A DNA stretch of 15,396 bases from an uncultured Gammaproteobacteria bacterium (GCA_937980285.1 CALJQI010000271.1:1-15396), one strand, 5' to 3'; numbered from the stretch's first letter, positions 1 through 7,021 are shown. The notes: generated from the letters alone by a model not told the origin. A program made the numbers and translations.

Positions 1-297
1 TCGCGCCAGGCAGTTGCCAAACAGCGGGGAAATTTCCGGCGCGGTGACAAAATCGCCAAACACGCCAAACTTGATCGCGTTACCCGAGTAATAGCCGAGG
101 CCAGGTTCGTACAGGGCCATGCGCATGTATTCGTCGAATCCAATCACGCCGCCACGGTCGTCGATACGGGCGACAATGGCTTCCACCAGTCGATTGCTGT
201 AGGCGATGGCGTCGGCATCGGGTTGCGGCAACGCCAGACCCTCGGAATCAATGCCGCCCGGCTTATCCATCGATACTACGAAACGCTGTGCCGCCAT
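1..297 (-). CDS. MidA/NDUFAF7-family SAM-dependent methyltransferase, N-terminal part (cut by window edge)
   Basis: Reading leftward from an ATG at 297, 99 codons stay open to the window edge, so only the N-terminus is present. The translation contains FDEYMRMALYEPGLGYYSG followed by FGDFVTAPEISPLFG. This is the characteristic start of the COG1565/DUF185 family (bacterial relatives of mitochondrial NDUFAF7/MidA, class I SAM-dependent protein arginine methyltransferases). The SAM-binding core would lie beyond the edge. A second in-frame ATG at 270 (MDKPGG) is an alternative start; neither has a convincing ribosome-binding site. The upstream frame closes at 345-343. The gene is divergent from the pteridine reductase with a 53-bp gap, which must hold both promoters. 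The bacterial substrate is not known to me. Family call is confident; the exact start is less so. Confidence 0.85.
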   Translation of the reverse strand, partial: MAAQRFVVSMDKPGGIDSEGLALPQPDADAIAYSNRLVEAIVARIDDRGGVIGFDEYMRMALYEPGLGYYSGNAIKFGVFGDFVTAPEISPLFGNCLAR

Positions 298-350
298 CTG
301 GCGTCTGCTTGCAGGAATGATATGATTGCATTTTTCGGGTTCTTAAAGTA

Positions 351-1088
351 ATGCTGTTATCAGGCAAAACTGCGCTGGTTACCGGGGCAGCCGGACGTCT
401 GGGTGCGCAGATCGCCCGCACTCTACATCAAAACGGCGCAAATCTCATTATCCATTACCGCCGTTCGTCGAGAGACGCGCAGGCGCTGGTAACCGCGCTC
501 AATCAGCAGCGCGAAGATTCGGCGCGCGCGATCGCCGCCGAGCTGGCCTCGGCGACAGAACTGGAAGCGCTCGCGGCTGACGCATGCTCGGCTTTCGATG
601 GCCTCGACCTGTTGGTCAATAATGCTTCCAGCTTTTATCCAACGCCTTTCGGCAACATCGATCTCGAATCCTGGGACGACCTGATTGCCAGCAACTACCG
701 CGCCCCGCTGTTCCTCGCGCAGGCCTGCTACCCGGCATTGAAAAAGTCGAAAGGCTGTATCATCAACCTGCTCGATATTTACGCCTCGATGCCGTTGAAT
801 CAGCATAGCGTCTACTGCAGCGCCAAGGCCGCTAACCAGATGCTGGTCAAATCACTGGCGCTGGAACTGGCGCCCGAAGTGCGGGTTAACGGCATTGCAC
901 CAGGCGCCATACTGTGGCCCGAGGCCGTCGACTCCGCGGCGCGGCAACAATCGATTCTCGATCAGATTCCGCTGCAGCGCAGCGGCGAACCGGGGAACAT
1001 CGCCGATACGGCGCTGTTCCTCGCCAGCAACGACTATATTACCGGCGAAGTCATCCGCGTGGATGGCGGCCGCCTGCTGAAGACCTGA
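351..1088 (+). CDS. Pteridine reductase (PTR1/FolM-like short-chain dehydrogenase)
   Basis: A 245-aa NADPH-dependent short-chain dehydrogenase predicted to reduce dihydropterins (dihydrobiopterin or dihydromonapterin type) to the tetrahydro form. The cofactor loop is TGAAGRLG at 11-18, with Arg17 in the place typical of PTR1, followed by HYRRS at 35-39, a PTR1-like phosphate-binding segment. NNAS lies at 90-93. The catalytic set is Asp142-Tyr155-Lys159: Asp replaces the usual SDR Ser, with the 13-residue Asp-Tyr spacing of PTR1, which separates it from FabG-like reductases. VDGG closes the fold near the C-terminus. No good Shine-Dalgarno precedes the ATG; a TATGAT -10-like hexamer lies at 321-326 but has no good -35. 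hisC starts 8 nt after the stop, so the two are probably one transcript. The physiological pterin cannot be read from sequence. Confidence 0.9.
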   Translation: MLLSGKTALVTGAAGRLGAQIARTLHQNGANLIIHYRRSSRDAQALVTALNQQREDSARAIAAELASATELEALAADACSAFDGLDLLVNNASSFYPTPFGNIDLESWDDLIASNYRAPLFLAQACYPALKKSKGCIINLLDIYASMPLNQHSVYCSAKAANQMLVKSLALELAPEVRVNGIAPGAILWPEAVDSAARQQSILDQIPLQRSGEPGNIADTALFLASNDYITGEVIRVDGGRLLKT

Positions 1089-1096
1089 GGAAAGAA

Positions 1097-2155
1097 ATGG
1101 CCAAGTACTGGAGCAAGCTGGTGGAAAGTCTCGACCCCTACGTGCCGGGCGAGCAACCCCAGGACCAGCAATACATCAAGCTCAACACCAACGAAAGCCC
1201 CTACCCGCCGCCGCCTGCGGTGGCGCAGGTGTTGAAGAGCTTCGATGCCGACCGACTGCGCCGCTACCCCGATCCGCAAAGCGGCCAACTGGTCCAGGCG
1301 CTGGCCGACTATCATGATCTCGACCCGCGGCAGGTGTTTGTCGGTAACGGCTCGGACGAGGTGCTGGCACACGCGTTCCAGGCCTTTTTCAAACAGGACG
1401 AGGCGATTCTGTTTCCTGACATCAGCTACAGCTTTTACCCGGTTTACTGCAACCTCTACCAGATCGCCTTCGAAACGGTCGCGCTCGACGACGACTTCCG
1501 CATCGACTTCGACGGCTTTCGACGCGCCAACGGCGGCATCATCCTGCCCAACCCTAACGCACCGACCGGGATCGCGCTCAATCTCGCCGAGATTCGCGAA
1601 ATGCTGGCCGACAATCCCGAATCGGTGGTTATCATCGACGAAGCCTATGTCGATTTCGGCGCTGAATCGGCGCGCTCGCTGATAGCCGAGTTCGAAAACC
1701 TGCTGGTGGTGCAAACCTACTCCAAGTCGCGCAACCTGGCCGGGTTGCGACTGGGCTTCGCGCTCGGTAACGAAAACCTGATCGAGGCTTTGCAGCGCGT
1801 CAAAAACTCCTTCAATTCGTATCCGATCGACAGCCTGACCAGCGCTATCGGCCTCGCGGCGCTGGCTGACGAAACCTATTTCCAGGACTGTAACCGGCGC
1901 GTGATCGAGAGCCGCGAACGGCTGTCGGGCGCGCTGGGAGAACTGGGCTTCGAAGTGTTTCCGTCGAGCGCCAACTTCGTTTTCACGCGTCACCGGCAAT
2001 GCGCCGCGGAAACCCTGTACCTCGAATTGAAAAAGGCGGGCATCCTGGTGCGCTACTTCAGTAAACCACGTATCGACGACTGCCTGCGCATCACCATCGG
2101 CACCGAGGCTGAATGCGAAAAACTGATCGAGGCGCTGAAAACCATCCTCGGCTAG
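1097..2155 (+). CDS. hisC: Histidinol-phosphate aminotransferase (HisC)
   Basis: A 352-aa PLP-dependent class I/II aminotransferase that converts imidazole acetol phosphate plus glutamate to histidinol phosphate. Visible landmarks are the KLNTNESPYPPPP segment near the N-terminus, RYPDPQ, NPNAPTG with Asn154, IIDEAYVDF with Asp181 (PLP pyridine nitrogen) and TYSKSRNLAGLRLGFALG with Lys210 as the Schiff-base lysine. RITIG lies near the C-terminus. Length fits HisC. I chose the ATG at 1097 because GAGGAAAG sits just upstream and the protein then begins like other HisC proteins. The frame is open back into the pteridine reductase gene, but that extension has no HisC-like sequence. The gene is coupled to the pteridine reductase, away from any visible his operon, so it could be the only hisC or a second paralogue. 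HisC-family enzymes can also transaminate aromatic amino acids. Confidence 0.93.
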   Translation: MAKYWSKLVESLDPYVPGEQPQDQQYIKLNTNESPYPPPPAVAQVLKSFDADRLRRYPDPQSGQLVQALADYHDLDPRQVFVGNGSDEVLAHAFQAFFKQDEAILFPDISYSFYPVYCNLYQIAFETVALDDDFRIDFDGFRRANGGIILPNPNAPTGIALNLAEIREMLADNPESVVIIDEAYVDFGAESARSLIAEFENLLVVQTYSKSRNLAGLRLGFALGNENLIEALQRVKNSFNSYPIDSLTSAIGLAALADETYFQDCNRRVIESRERLSGALGELGFEVFPSSANFVFTRHRQCAAETLYLELKKAGILVRYFSKPRIDDCLRITIGTEAECEKLIEALKTILG

Positions 2156-2200
2156 AAACAAGCAACCGCGGGTGAACGGACACCGCAGCAATATGACTAG

Positions 2201-2220
2201 ATCCCCGATGGCCCGGGGAT
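2201..2220. repeat. REP-like hairpin, left flank of the repeat island
   Basis: ATCCCCG (2201-2207) pairs with CGGGGAT (2214-2220) around the loop ATGGCC, 45 nt after the hisC stop. The flanks AG before and GA after match those of the hairpin at 2391-2410 in the same orientation. It could also slow transcription leaving hisC, but no T-run follows it, so I do not call it an intrinsic terminator. Confidence 0.6.
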
Positions 2221-2240
2221 GAAGCACTAGAACACTTTAA

Positions 2241-2344
2241 GCAAGGCGCCGGATTCGGTTTCTCGGCGACTAGCGGCCATGAATGGCCGCGGGACGGGCC
2301 AGGGACGGCCCACCGGAGCCGCGAGACCGAATCCGGTGCCTTGC
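2241..2344. repeat. Nested inverted repeat (cruciform-forming, MITE/BIME-like element)
   Basis: A left arm at 2241-2266 (begins GCAAGGCGCCGGATTCGG) is complementary to a right arm at 2319-2344 (ends CCGAATCCGGTGCCTTGC), 26 bp with only a few mismatches. The 52-nt interval contains two smaller hairpins. GCGGCCAT-GA-ATGGCCGC spans 2273-2290, and GGGCC-AGGGAC-GGCCC spans 2296-2311. The single strand could therefore fold as a long stem topped by two arms. No ORF inside looks real. The arrangement resembles non-autonomous palindromic repeats in other proteobacteria, but copy number in this genome is unknown. It fills the gap between the convergent hisC and folK. Confidence 0.7.
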
Positions 2345-2390
2345 GATCGAAGGAATATCGGCCAGCCCTGAAACAGTCTAACGTTACAAG

Positions 2391-2410
2391 ATCCCCGCTT
2401 TCGCGGGGAT
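2391..2410. repeat. REP-like perfect hairpin with GAAA loop, right flank of the repeat island
   Basis: ATCCCCGC (2391-2398) pairs perfectly with GCGGGGAT (2403-2410) around a 4-nt loop. On the minus strand the loop is GAAA, a stable GNRA tetraloop. It lies 8 nt beyond the folK stop, so a folK transcript would end in or run through it. No T-run follows on either strand. The same palindrome type recurs at 11814-11953. It may help end the convergent hisC and folK transcripts, but it is best described as a dispersed repeat unit. Confidence 0.65.
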
Positions 2411-2418
2411 GACTTCAT

Positions 2419-2910
2419 TTACAGGTCGAGGGGGAAAAGGTCCAGCCGCGGCGCGGTCGGCGCCATGCGTTGCCATAGTACGGCATAGGTCTCGCCGTTT
2501 TCGGGGTGCGGGGTGTCGGGGGCCAGGTCCTGCAGGGGTTTCAGCACAAAGGCGTTTTCCAGTATTTCGGGGCGCGGAACCCTGATACCGGATGTGTTCA
2601 GCACCAGGTCGTCATAAGTCAGGATATCGAGATCGATCGAGCGGCTGGCGAACTTCGGCAGGCTGCGATCCCGCCCCAGCTGGTTCTCGATGTCGCGAAA
2701 AACTGCGTTCACCGCCTCGACGCCGAGCTCGGTATCGAGACCGACCACCAGGTTGAGAAAGTCGAAACCGTCGAATCCGACCGCGGCCGAATCGTAAACC
2801 GGGGACAGCTCGACGCGGCCGAAACGCTCGCGCAGCGCGGCGATCGCCTGCCGCAGTCGGGTTTCGCGTTCGACATTACTGCCACAGCCTACGTAGACGC
2901 GGGCGCTCAT
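2419..2910 (-). CDS. folK: 2-amino-4-hydroxy-6-hydroxymethyldihydropteridine pyrophosphokinase (HPPK)
   Basis: A 163-aa cytoplasmic enzyme that transfers pyrophosphate from ATP to 6-hydroxymethyl-7,8-dihydropterin, making the substrate of dihydropteroate synthase. It opens with YVGCGSN, the pterin-binding start of HPPK, and has LSPVYDSAAVGF and FLNLVVGLDT. The signature GRDRSLPKFASRSIDLDIL follows, in which Asp93 and Asp95 correspond to the two Mg-binding aspartates of E. coli HPPK (95 and 97). VPRPEILENAFVLKPLQDLAP is the conserved C-terminal block. Length is close to the E. coli enzyme (about 159 aa). The start overlaps the folB stop as ATGA (2910-2907), so translation is coupled to folB, the previous enzyme in the pathway. 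Downstream is the palindromic repeat island and convergent hisC. Confidence 0.96.
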   Translation of the reverse strand: MSARVYVGCGSNVERETRLRQAIAALRERFGRVELSPVYDSAAVGFDGFDFLNLVVGLDTELGVEAVNAVFRDIENQLGRDRSLPKFASRSIDLDILTYDDLVLNTSGIRVPRPEILENAFVLKPLQDLAPDTPHPENGETYAVLWQRMAPTAPRLDLFPLDL

Positions 2911-3266
2911 GCCGGTTTTTCACCGCGCTCGATGATGACACCCACCGATTTGGAGCCGCGCACCGCGCCTGGCTTGTGCAGCGTCAGCTTGACCCAGGGC
3001 ACAGCGAACTCGCTGCGGATAATATTGCACACCTCTTCCGCCAGCGCCTCGACCAGCTCGTACTCGCTTTGCTCGACAAATTCGATCAGCCGCTTGGCAA
3101 CGTCCTTGTAGCTCAGCGCGTCCTCGATTTTGTCCGTTTTTGCAGCCTTGCCGATATCGGTCGCCATCTCGATGTCGAGACTGATAACCTGCCGGATCTT
3201 GCGCTCCCAGTCATAAATTCCAATTACGGTTTCGATTTGCAGATCGTGGATGAAAACGATGTCCAT
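2907..3266 (-). CDS. folB: Dihydroneopterin aldolase (FolB)
   Basis: A 119-aa cytoplasmic aldolase that cleaves 7,8-dihydroneopterin to 6-hydroxymethyl-7,8-dihydropterin and glycolaldehyde, directly before FolK. Family marks are GIYDWERKIRQ near residue 16 with Glu21, Tyr53 in the ALSYKDV segment, and LHKPGAVRGSKSVGV with Lys98 as the catalytic lysine. The length is normal for a subunit of this homo-oligomeric tunnelling-fold enzyme. It is the first gene of a leftward folB-folK unit and diverges from rpmB across a 177-bp gap. A weak minus-strand promoter match (TTGCAG at 3301-3296, 17-nt spacer, GATAAA at 3278-3273) would start the mRNA almost at the ATG, so I do not rely on it. Confidence 0.95.
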   Translation of the reverse strand: MDIVFIHDLQIETVIGIYDWERKIRQVISLDIEMATDIGKAAKTDKIEDALSYKDVAKRLIEFVEQSEYELVEALAEEVCNIIRSEFAVPWVKLTLHKPGAVRGSKSVGVIIERGEKPA

Positions 3267-3373
3267 CGGTTATTTATCCGTCTAAAATTGACAGCCTGCA
3301 ATGTTAGCGGCTCGCCGCGGTAAAAGGAAACGCCAAAGCCCTGAAAAATGGAAAGATTTTGTCTCCAAGCCGC

Positions 3374-3402
3374 TTGAATCCTCGATATGCTTCTGGTAGA
3401 GT
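3374..3402 (+). promoter_or_regulatory. Predicted sigma70 promoter of rpmB-rpmG with GC-rich discriminator
   Basis: TTGAAT (3374-3379) and TAGAGT (3397-3402) are separated by exactly 17 nt and match the sigma70 consensus at 4 of 6 positions each. The bases after the -10 are TCGCGCCC, a GC-rich discriminator of the kind that makes ribosomal promoters sensitive to ppGpp and DksA in gammaproteobacteria. An A/T-rich stretch lies upstream at about 3340-3360 and could act as an UP element. The predicted start near 3409 gives a leader of about 35 nt before rpmB. Confidence 0.55.
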
Positions 3403-3443
3403 TCGCGCCCTCGTATTAATCTCGTATTCAACGGAGTTCCACC

Positions 3444-3680
3444 ATGTCCCGGGTCTGTCAAGTGACAGGTAAAAAACCTGTTGCCGGAAATAACGTATCG
3501 CACGCGCACAACAAGACGCGCCGGCGCTTTTTGCCGAACCTGCACAGCCATAAATTCTGGGTCGAATCCGAGAATCGCTGGGTAAAACTGCGCGTTTCCG
3601 CCAAGGGCATGCGCATTATCGATAAAAACGGCATCGACGCGGTTATCGCCGACATGCGCAAGCGCGGCCTCAAGTGCTAG
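3444..3680 (+). CDS. rpmB: Large ribosomal subunit protein bL28
   Basis: A 78-aa ribosomal protein, the same length as E. coli L28. It starts MSRVCQVTGKKPVAGNNVSH and continues with NKTRRRFLPNLH, and it has the RVSAKGMRIIDKNGID block near the C-terminus. It lacks paired CXXC motifs, so it is the zinc-independent (C-minus) form. GGAG lies 8 nt before the ATG. rpmG follows 10 nt after the stop, the standard bacterial pairing. bL28 joins the 50S subunit near the exit-site region and is made together with bL33. Confidence 0.98.
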   Translation: MSRVCQVTGKKPVAGNNVSHAHNKTRRRFLPNLHSHKFWVESENRWVKLRVSAKGMRIIDKNGIDAVIADMRKRGLKC

Positions 3681-3690
3681 GAGTAAAATC

Positions 3691-3846
3691 ATGAGAGATT
3701 TAATCAAACTGGTTTCGACCGCCGGCACCGGCCACTACTACACCACCGACAAGAACAAGAAGAACACCCCGGACAAGCTGGTGTTCAAGAAGTACGACCC
3801 GGTGGTACGCAAGCACGTCGAGTACAAGGAAGCCAAAATCAAGTAA
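3691..3846 (+). CDS. rpmG: Large ribosomal subunit protein bL33
   Basis: A short 51-aa gene. It begins MRDLIKLVSTAGTGHYYTTD, continues with KNKKNTPDKLVFKKYDP and ends KEAKIK, a clear bL33. No cysteines are present, so it is the C-minus, zinc-independent form, matching its bL28 partner. TAGGAG sits 7-12 nt before the ATG, partly using the rpmB stop region. A strong intrinsic terminator follows 23 nt after the stop, so the rpmB-rpmG transcript should end before the ABC cluster. In E. coli the next gene would be mutM; here mutM is displaced by about 5 kb. Confidence 0.98.
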   Translation: MRDLIKLVSTAGTGHYYTTDKNKKNTPDKLVFKKYDPVVRKHVEYKEAKIK

Positions 3847-3869
3847 ACGGCGAGTCTTGATCGATACTG

Positions 3870-3897
3870 AAAAAAACCGGCGCGAGCCGGTTTTTTT
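3870..3897. terminator. Rho-independent terminator, probably bidirectional
   Basis: Seven A (3870-3876), then CCGGC-GCGA-GCCGG (3877-3890), then seven T (3891-3897). The GC stem with a four-base loop and T-run is a textbook intrinsic terminator for rpmB-rpmG. The mirrored A-run means it could also work on the minus strand. Confidence 0.92.
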
Positions 3898-3947
3898 ATG
3901 CCTGAATTCTTCCTCTTTTACAGGCTTTAATATCGCCTCCAGTCAGG

Positions 3948-3953
3948 TATGAT
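3948..3953 (+). promoter_or_regulatory. Possible -10 element for the ABC transporter operon
   Basis: TATGAT matches the -10 consensus at 5 of 6 positions and lies between the rpmG terminator and the ATPase start, leaving a leader of about 20 nt. The best -35 candidate (TTTAAT, 3926-3931, 16-nt spacing) is poor, so this is a weak call. Some promoter is expected in this gap because the upstream unit is terminated. Confidence 0.3.
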
Positions 3954-3981
3954 TAGTCACATATAAATCCCCGGGATCTCC

Positions 3982-4914
3982 ATGACAGAGGCACTCGTTC
4001 AGGTTGAAAACCTGTCCCGTTATTACCAGAATCACTGCGCCATCAGCCATCTGAGCTTCAGCCTGAAAGCGGGCGAAGTACTCGGGTTCCTGGGCCCGAA
4101 CGGCGCTGGTAAATCGACCACGATGCAGGTGATCAGCGGCAACCTGGCACCCACCGAAGGTGAGGTCAGCATTGCCGGTCACGACATCATCGAATCCCCG
4201 CGCGCGGCCAAGGCCCAGCTCGGCTACCTGCCCGAGCATCCCCCGGTATACCGCGATTCGAGCGTTGACGAGTATCTGAAGTTTTGCGCGCGCCTGCATC
4301 GCATCCCGTCGTCACGGCGAAAAGGCTCGCTGGATAGCGTCAAACAGCAATGCGGGCTGACCGAGGTCGGTGGACGCCTGATCGGCAACCTGTCGAAGGG
4401 CTATCAACAACGGGTCGGCATCGCGCAAGCCATTATCCACGACCCGCCGGTGGTCATACTGGACGAACCAACGGTCGGACTGGACCCGATCCAGATCCGC
4501 GAAATTCGCCAATTGATCCGCTCGCTCGGCAGCGAGCGCAGCGTCATTCTGTCGACCCACATACTTTCCGAAGTCCAGGCCACCTGCGACCGGGTGCAGA
4601 TCATCCGCACCGGCGAGCTGATTTACAACGCTTCGACCGAATCCCTCAACCAGGGCCATGAACAATCCTACGCGGTCGCATTAAGGCAATCACCCGGGGT
4701 CGAGCAACTCGCTTCGCTGGCGGGCGTCGATCACGCGGAAAAACTGGAGGAGCGGCGTTATCGCGTGTTTTTCGCGCCCGATGCGACGCCCGACGCGCTG
4801 GTGACCGCGGCGGTCGAACGGGACTGGGGTCTTTACGAGCTGATTCCGGAACAGCAATCGCTCGAAGACCTGTTTATCGAATTGACGCATAACGAAGAGG
4901 CGAACGCGAAATGA
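3982..4914 (+). CDS. ABC transporter ATP-binding protein, GldA-like
   Basis: A 310-aa cytoplasmic ATPase of the CcmA/GldA (COG1131) type. Walker A is GPNGAGKST at 38-46, the ABC signature LSKGYQQR at 137-144, Walker B VVILDEP at 157-163 with the D-loop GLDP after it, and the switch histidine is His193 in STHIL. The segment GYLPEHPPVY after Walker A is typical of the gliding-type and ABC-2 exporter ATPases. About 90 C-terminal residues follow the core as a separate regulatory region. GGGA precedes the ATG at a short distance. The stop overlaps the permease start as ATGA (4911-4914), so it is the first gene of a coupled operon. It should energise the permease encoded next; substrate unknown. 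Being GldA-like rests mainly on the GldG-type partner two genes down. Confidence 0.93.
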   Translation: MTEALVQVENLSRYYQNHCAISHLSFSLKAGEVLGFLGPNGAGKSTTMQVISGNLAPTEGEVSIAGHDIIESPRAAKAQLGYLPEHPPVYRDSSVDEYLKFCARLHRIPSSRRKGSLDSVKQQCGLTEVGGRLIGNLSKGYQQRVGIAQAIIHDPPVVILDEPTVGLDPIQIREIRQLIRSLGSERSVILSTHILSEVQATCDRVQIIRTGELIYNASTESLNQGHEQSYAVALRQSPGVEQLASLAGVDHAEKLEERRYRVFFAPDATPDALVTAAVERDWGLYELIPEQQSLEDLFIELTHNEEANAK

Positions 4915-5660
4915 TCTGGGTAATCGCCCGGCGCGAGCTTGGCGCCATGTTCCTGTCGCCGATGGCCTGGATCATACTCGCCGTGATTCAAACCATTCTC
5001 GGTTACATGTTTCTCACCAACCTGGATAATTACTTCCTGTTGCAGCCGCAGCTGATGCAACTCGCCAATACGCCCGGCGTCACCGACGTCGTCATCACCC
5101 CGCTAATGCAGGTGGCAGCGATTATCTTGCTGATGGTGATGCCGCTGATGACGATGCGCTCGATAGCCGATGAAAAGCGCAACCGCACGCTCAGCCTGCT
5201 GATTTCGGCGCCGCTGGGCATGACCGAAATCGTGCTCGGCAAGTTTCTCGGACTGGTATTGTTTATCGTTATCCTGGTCAGCATGCTGATGCTGATGCCG
5301 CTGTCGCTGTATCTCGGCACCAGTCCCGACGCCGGCAAGCTGTTTTCGATTTACCTGGGCATGCTGTTACTGCTGGCGTCATTTGCCGCCATCGGACTTT
5401 ACCTGTCGAGCCTGACCGAGAACCAGACCATAGCCGCGATCTCCACTTTCGGCGTACTGCTGATGTTGTGGATTATCGACTGGATCGGCTCATCGGTGAG
5501 CAACGGGCAGTCGATTCTCACCTACCTGTCGATACTCAAACACCACCAGGCAATGCTCGAGGGCGTATTCAGGTCCAGCGATATCGCCTATTACCTGCTG
5601 CTGATCAGCGGCTTCCTGGTGCTGACGATTCGCCAGCTCGACCGCGAGCGCCTGTTGTGA
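4911..5660 (+). CDS. ABC-2 type permease, GldF-like
   Basis: A 249-aa inner-membrane protein with about six hydrophobic segments (roughly 18-36, 62-82, 112-135, 144-166, 173-192 and 226-243). MRSIADEKRNRTLSLLISAP after the second segment is the conserved cytoplasmic coupling region of NosY/GldF-type ABC-2 permeases (COG1277). The N-terminus IARRELGAMFLSPMAW is also typical. The gene overlaps the ATPase gene by 4 bp. Its stop TGA (5658-5660) overlaps the GTG start of the GldG-like gene as GTGA. With the ATPase it forms the transport core. No signal for a particular cargo is visible. Confidence 0.92.
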   Translation: MIWVIARRELGAMFLSPMAWIILAVIQTILGYMFLTNLDNYFLLQPQLMQLANTPGVTDVVITPLMQVAAIILLMVMPLMTMRSIADEKRNRTLSLLISAPLGMTEIVLGKFLGLVLFIVILVSMLMLMPLSLYLGTSPDAGKLFSIYLGMLLLLASFAAIGLYLSSLTENQTIAAISTFGVLLMLWIIDWIGSSVSNGQSILTYLSILKHHQAMLEGVFRSSDIAYYLLLISGFLVLTIRQLDRERLL

Positions 5661-7021
5661 AGGTCGACGCGCGCACCCGTTTGCAGTATCGCATCCAGTC
5701 CGGTGTATTCCTGCTGCTGTTTATCGCGCTAATGGCGGTACTGGCCTCGATTACCGATCGCTACTCGTTAACCATCGACATGAGCGCCAACCAGCGCAAC
5801 AGCCTGTCGCAGGAATCGGTTCGCCTGGTGGCCGAAATCGAAGGCCCGCTCGAGGTAACTATTTTCGTTTCACCGGTAAACGGGAGCAAGGCGCTGCTCG
5901 AAGCCCTGTTCGAACGCTACCGACTGCTGCAGCCGAATATCCGCGTCAGCAGCCTCAATCCCGACCTGCATCCGGATTTACTGCGCATTCACGACATCCG
6001 CTACGACGGCGAAGTGCTGATCGAGTACGGCGGCCGCAGCGAAAAGGTATCGCAGGTGAGCGAGGCCGCCGTCAGCAGCGCGATCCAGCGCCTGCTGCGC
6101 CAGGGCGAGCGCTGGCTGGTTTTCCTCGAGGGTCACGGTGAACGCAATCCCTATCGCGAAGCCAATCACGACTTTAGCCAGTTCGCCACCGAGCTGGCCA
6201 GCCGGGGTTTCCGCATCGAAAGCCTGAACCTGACGAAAGCCGGCAGCATCCCGCAAAACACCAACGTGCTGGTGCTCGCCAGCCCGAAGGTGCCGCTATT
6301 ACCGGGCGAGATCGATATTCTGCGCGCCTGGATCGAAGACGGCGGCAACCTCGTATGGCTGGCCGATCCGGAGCAGGCGATCGATGGGCTGGACATGCTC
6401 GCGGACCAGCTTGCGGTCGAGTTCCTGCCCGGCATCATCGTCGATCCGAATAGCCAGTTAATGGGGCTCAACCGGGTCGATTTCGCGCTGGTAGGCGAGT
6501 ACCCGCGCCACCCGGTGACGCAGAACCTGGGCAGCCTGTCGCTGTTCCCGCAGGCGCAGGCGCTCGAGTTTCACGGCGACGACGTCTGGCAGCAACAGAT
6601 CTTCCTGCGCAGCGACGAACGTAGCTGGAATGAAACCGGCGAATTGCGCGGTGAAATATTCAACGGCGACCATGAAGATGAAATCCAGGGGCCGCTGAAT
6701 ATCGGTTTCACGCTGGCGCGCAGCCACCAGAACGAAGCCGGCGAATTGTTCGACCAGCGCGTCGCGATCATCGGCGACGCCGATTTCCTGTCCAACCGTT
6801 ACCTCGGTAACGGCAGCAACCTGGAAATCGGCGTCAACCTGCTCAACTGGCTGAGCCACGACGATCAACTGATCGCCATCAGCCCGCGACCGGCGCCCGA
6901 TACCCGCCTCGAGCTGTCGCCGCAGAAGCAGATTTTCATCGCCACCTTTTTTCTCGTGCTAATGCCGCTGGGACTGCTCGCCAGCGGCTTGCGCATCTGG
7001 CTCAAGCGACGTAGACGCTAA
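5657..7021 (+). CDS. GldG-like ABC transporter auxiliary protein
   Basis: A 454-aa membrane-anchored protein of the GldG / ABC_transp_aux type (COG3225). I start it at GTG 5657, which overlaps the permease stop as GTGA and gives a natural N-terminus: a short basic head (KVDARTRLQYR), one membrane segment at about 15-33, then a long periplasmic region. That region contains the typical blocks DMSANQRNSLSQES, WLVFLEGHGERNP, LVLASPKVPLLPGEIDIL, WIEDGGNLVWLADPE and VAIIGDADFLSNRYLGNGSN. A second hydrophobic segment near 425-448 ends in KRRRR, so both termini are probably cytoplasmic. In Bacteroidota, GldA/F/G supports gliding; here no other gliding gene is visible. Its stop overlaps the next ATG as TAATG. 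In-frame codons upstream of 5657 lie inside the permease gene and are not part of it. Confidence 0.9.
   Translation: MKVDARTRLQYRIQSGVFLLLFIALMAVLASITDRYSLTIDMSANQRNSLSQESVRLVAEIEGPLEVTIFVSPVNGSKALLEALFERYRLLQPNIRVSSLNPDLHPDLLRIHDIRYDGEVLIEYGGRSEKVSQVSEAAVSSAIQRLLRQGERWLVFLEGHGERNPYREANHDFSQFATELASRGFRIESLNLTKAGSIPQNTNVLVLASPKVPLLPGEIDILRAWIEDGGNLVWLADPEQAIDGLDMLADQLAVEFLPGIIVDPNSQLMGLNRVDFALVGEYPRHPVTQNLGSLSLFPQAQALEFHGDDVWQQQIFLRSDERSWNETGELRGEIFNGDHEDEIQGPLNIGFTLARSHQNEAGELFDQRVAIIGDADFLSNRYLGNGSNLEIGVNLLNWLSHDDQLIAISPRPAPDTRLELSPQKQIFIATFFLVLMPLGLLASGLRIWLKRRRR

Noticed and set aside
914..1096. Extension of the hisC frame upstream into the pteridine reductase gene
   Set aside because: The added residues do not resemble HisC, and a strong ribosome-binding site marks the ATG at 1097.
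1034..2227. Long open frame of 397 codons on the minus strand across hisC
   Set aside because: It is antisense to a clear HisC with all catalytic residues, and its translation resembles no family. High GC with few stop codons explains it.
2201..2410. Possible CRISPR array or direct-repeat array
   Set aside because: There are only two similar hairpins with no regular spacer pattern and no cas genes; they fit dispersed palindromic repeats.
2227..2418. 63-codon minus-strand frame in the hisC-folK gap
   Set aside because: It is composed entirely of the inverted-repeat island; no protein-like features.
3288..3293. Perfect TTGACA on the plus strand in the folB-rpmB gap
   Set aside because: No acceptable -10 lies 15-19 nt downstream (CTCGCC at 17-nt spacing); the promoter at 3374-3402 fits rpmB better.
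5468..5656. Upstream extension of the GldG-like frame inside the permease gene
   Set aside because: The permease frame is clearly coding there. The GTG at 5657 gives the expected N-terminal anchor and a GTGA overlap.
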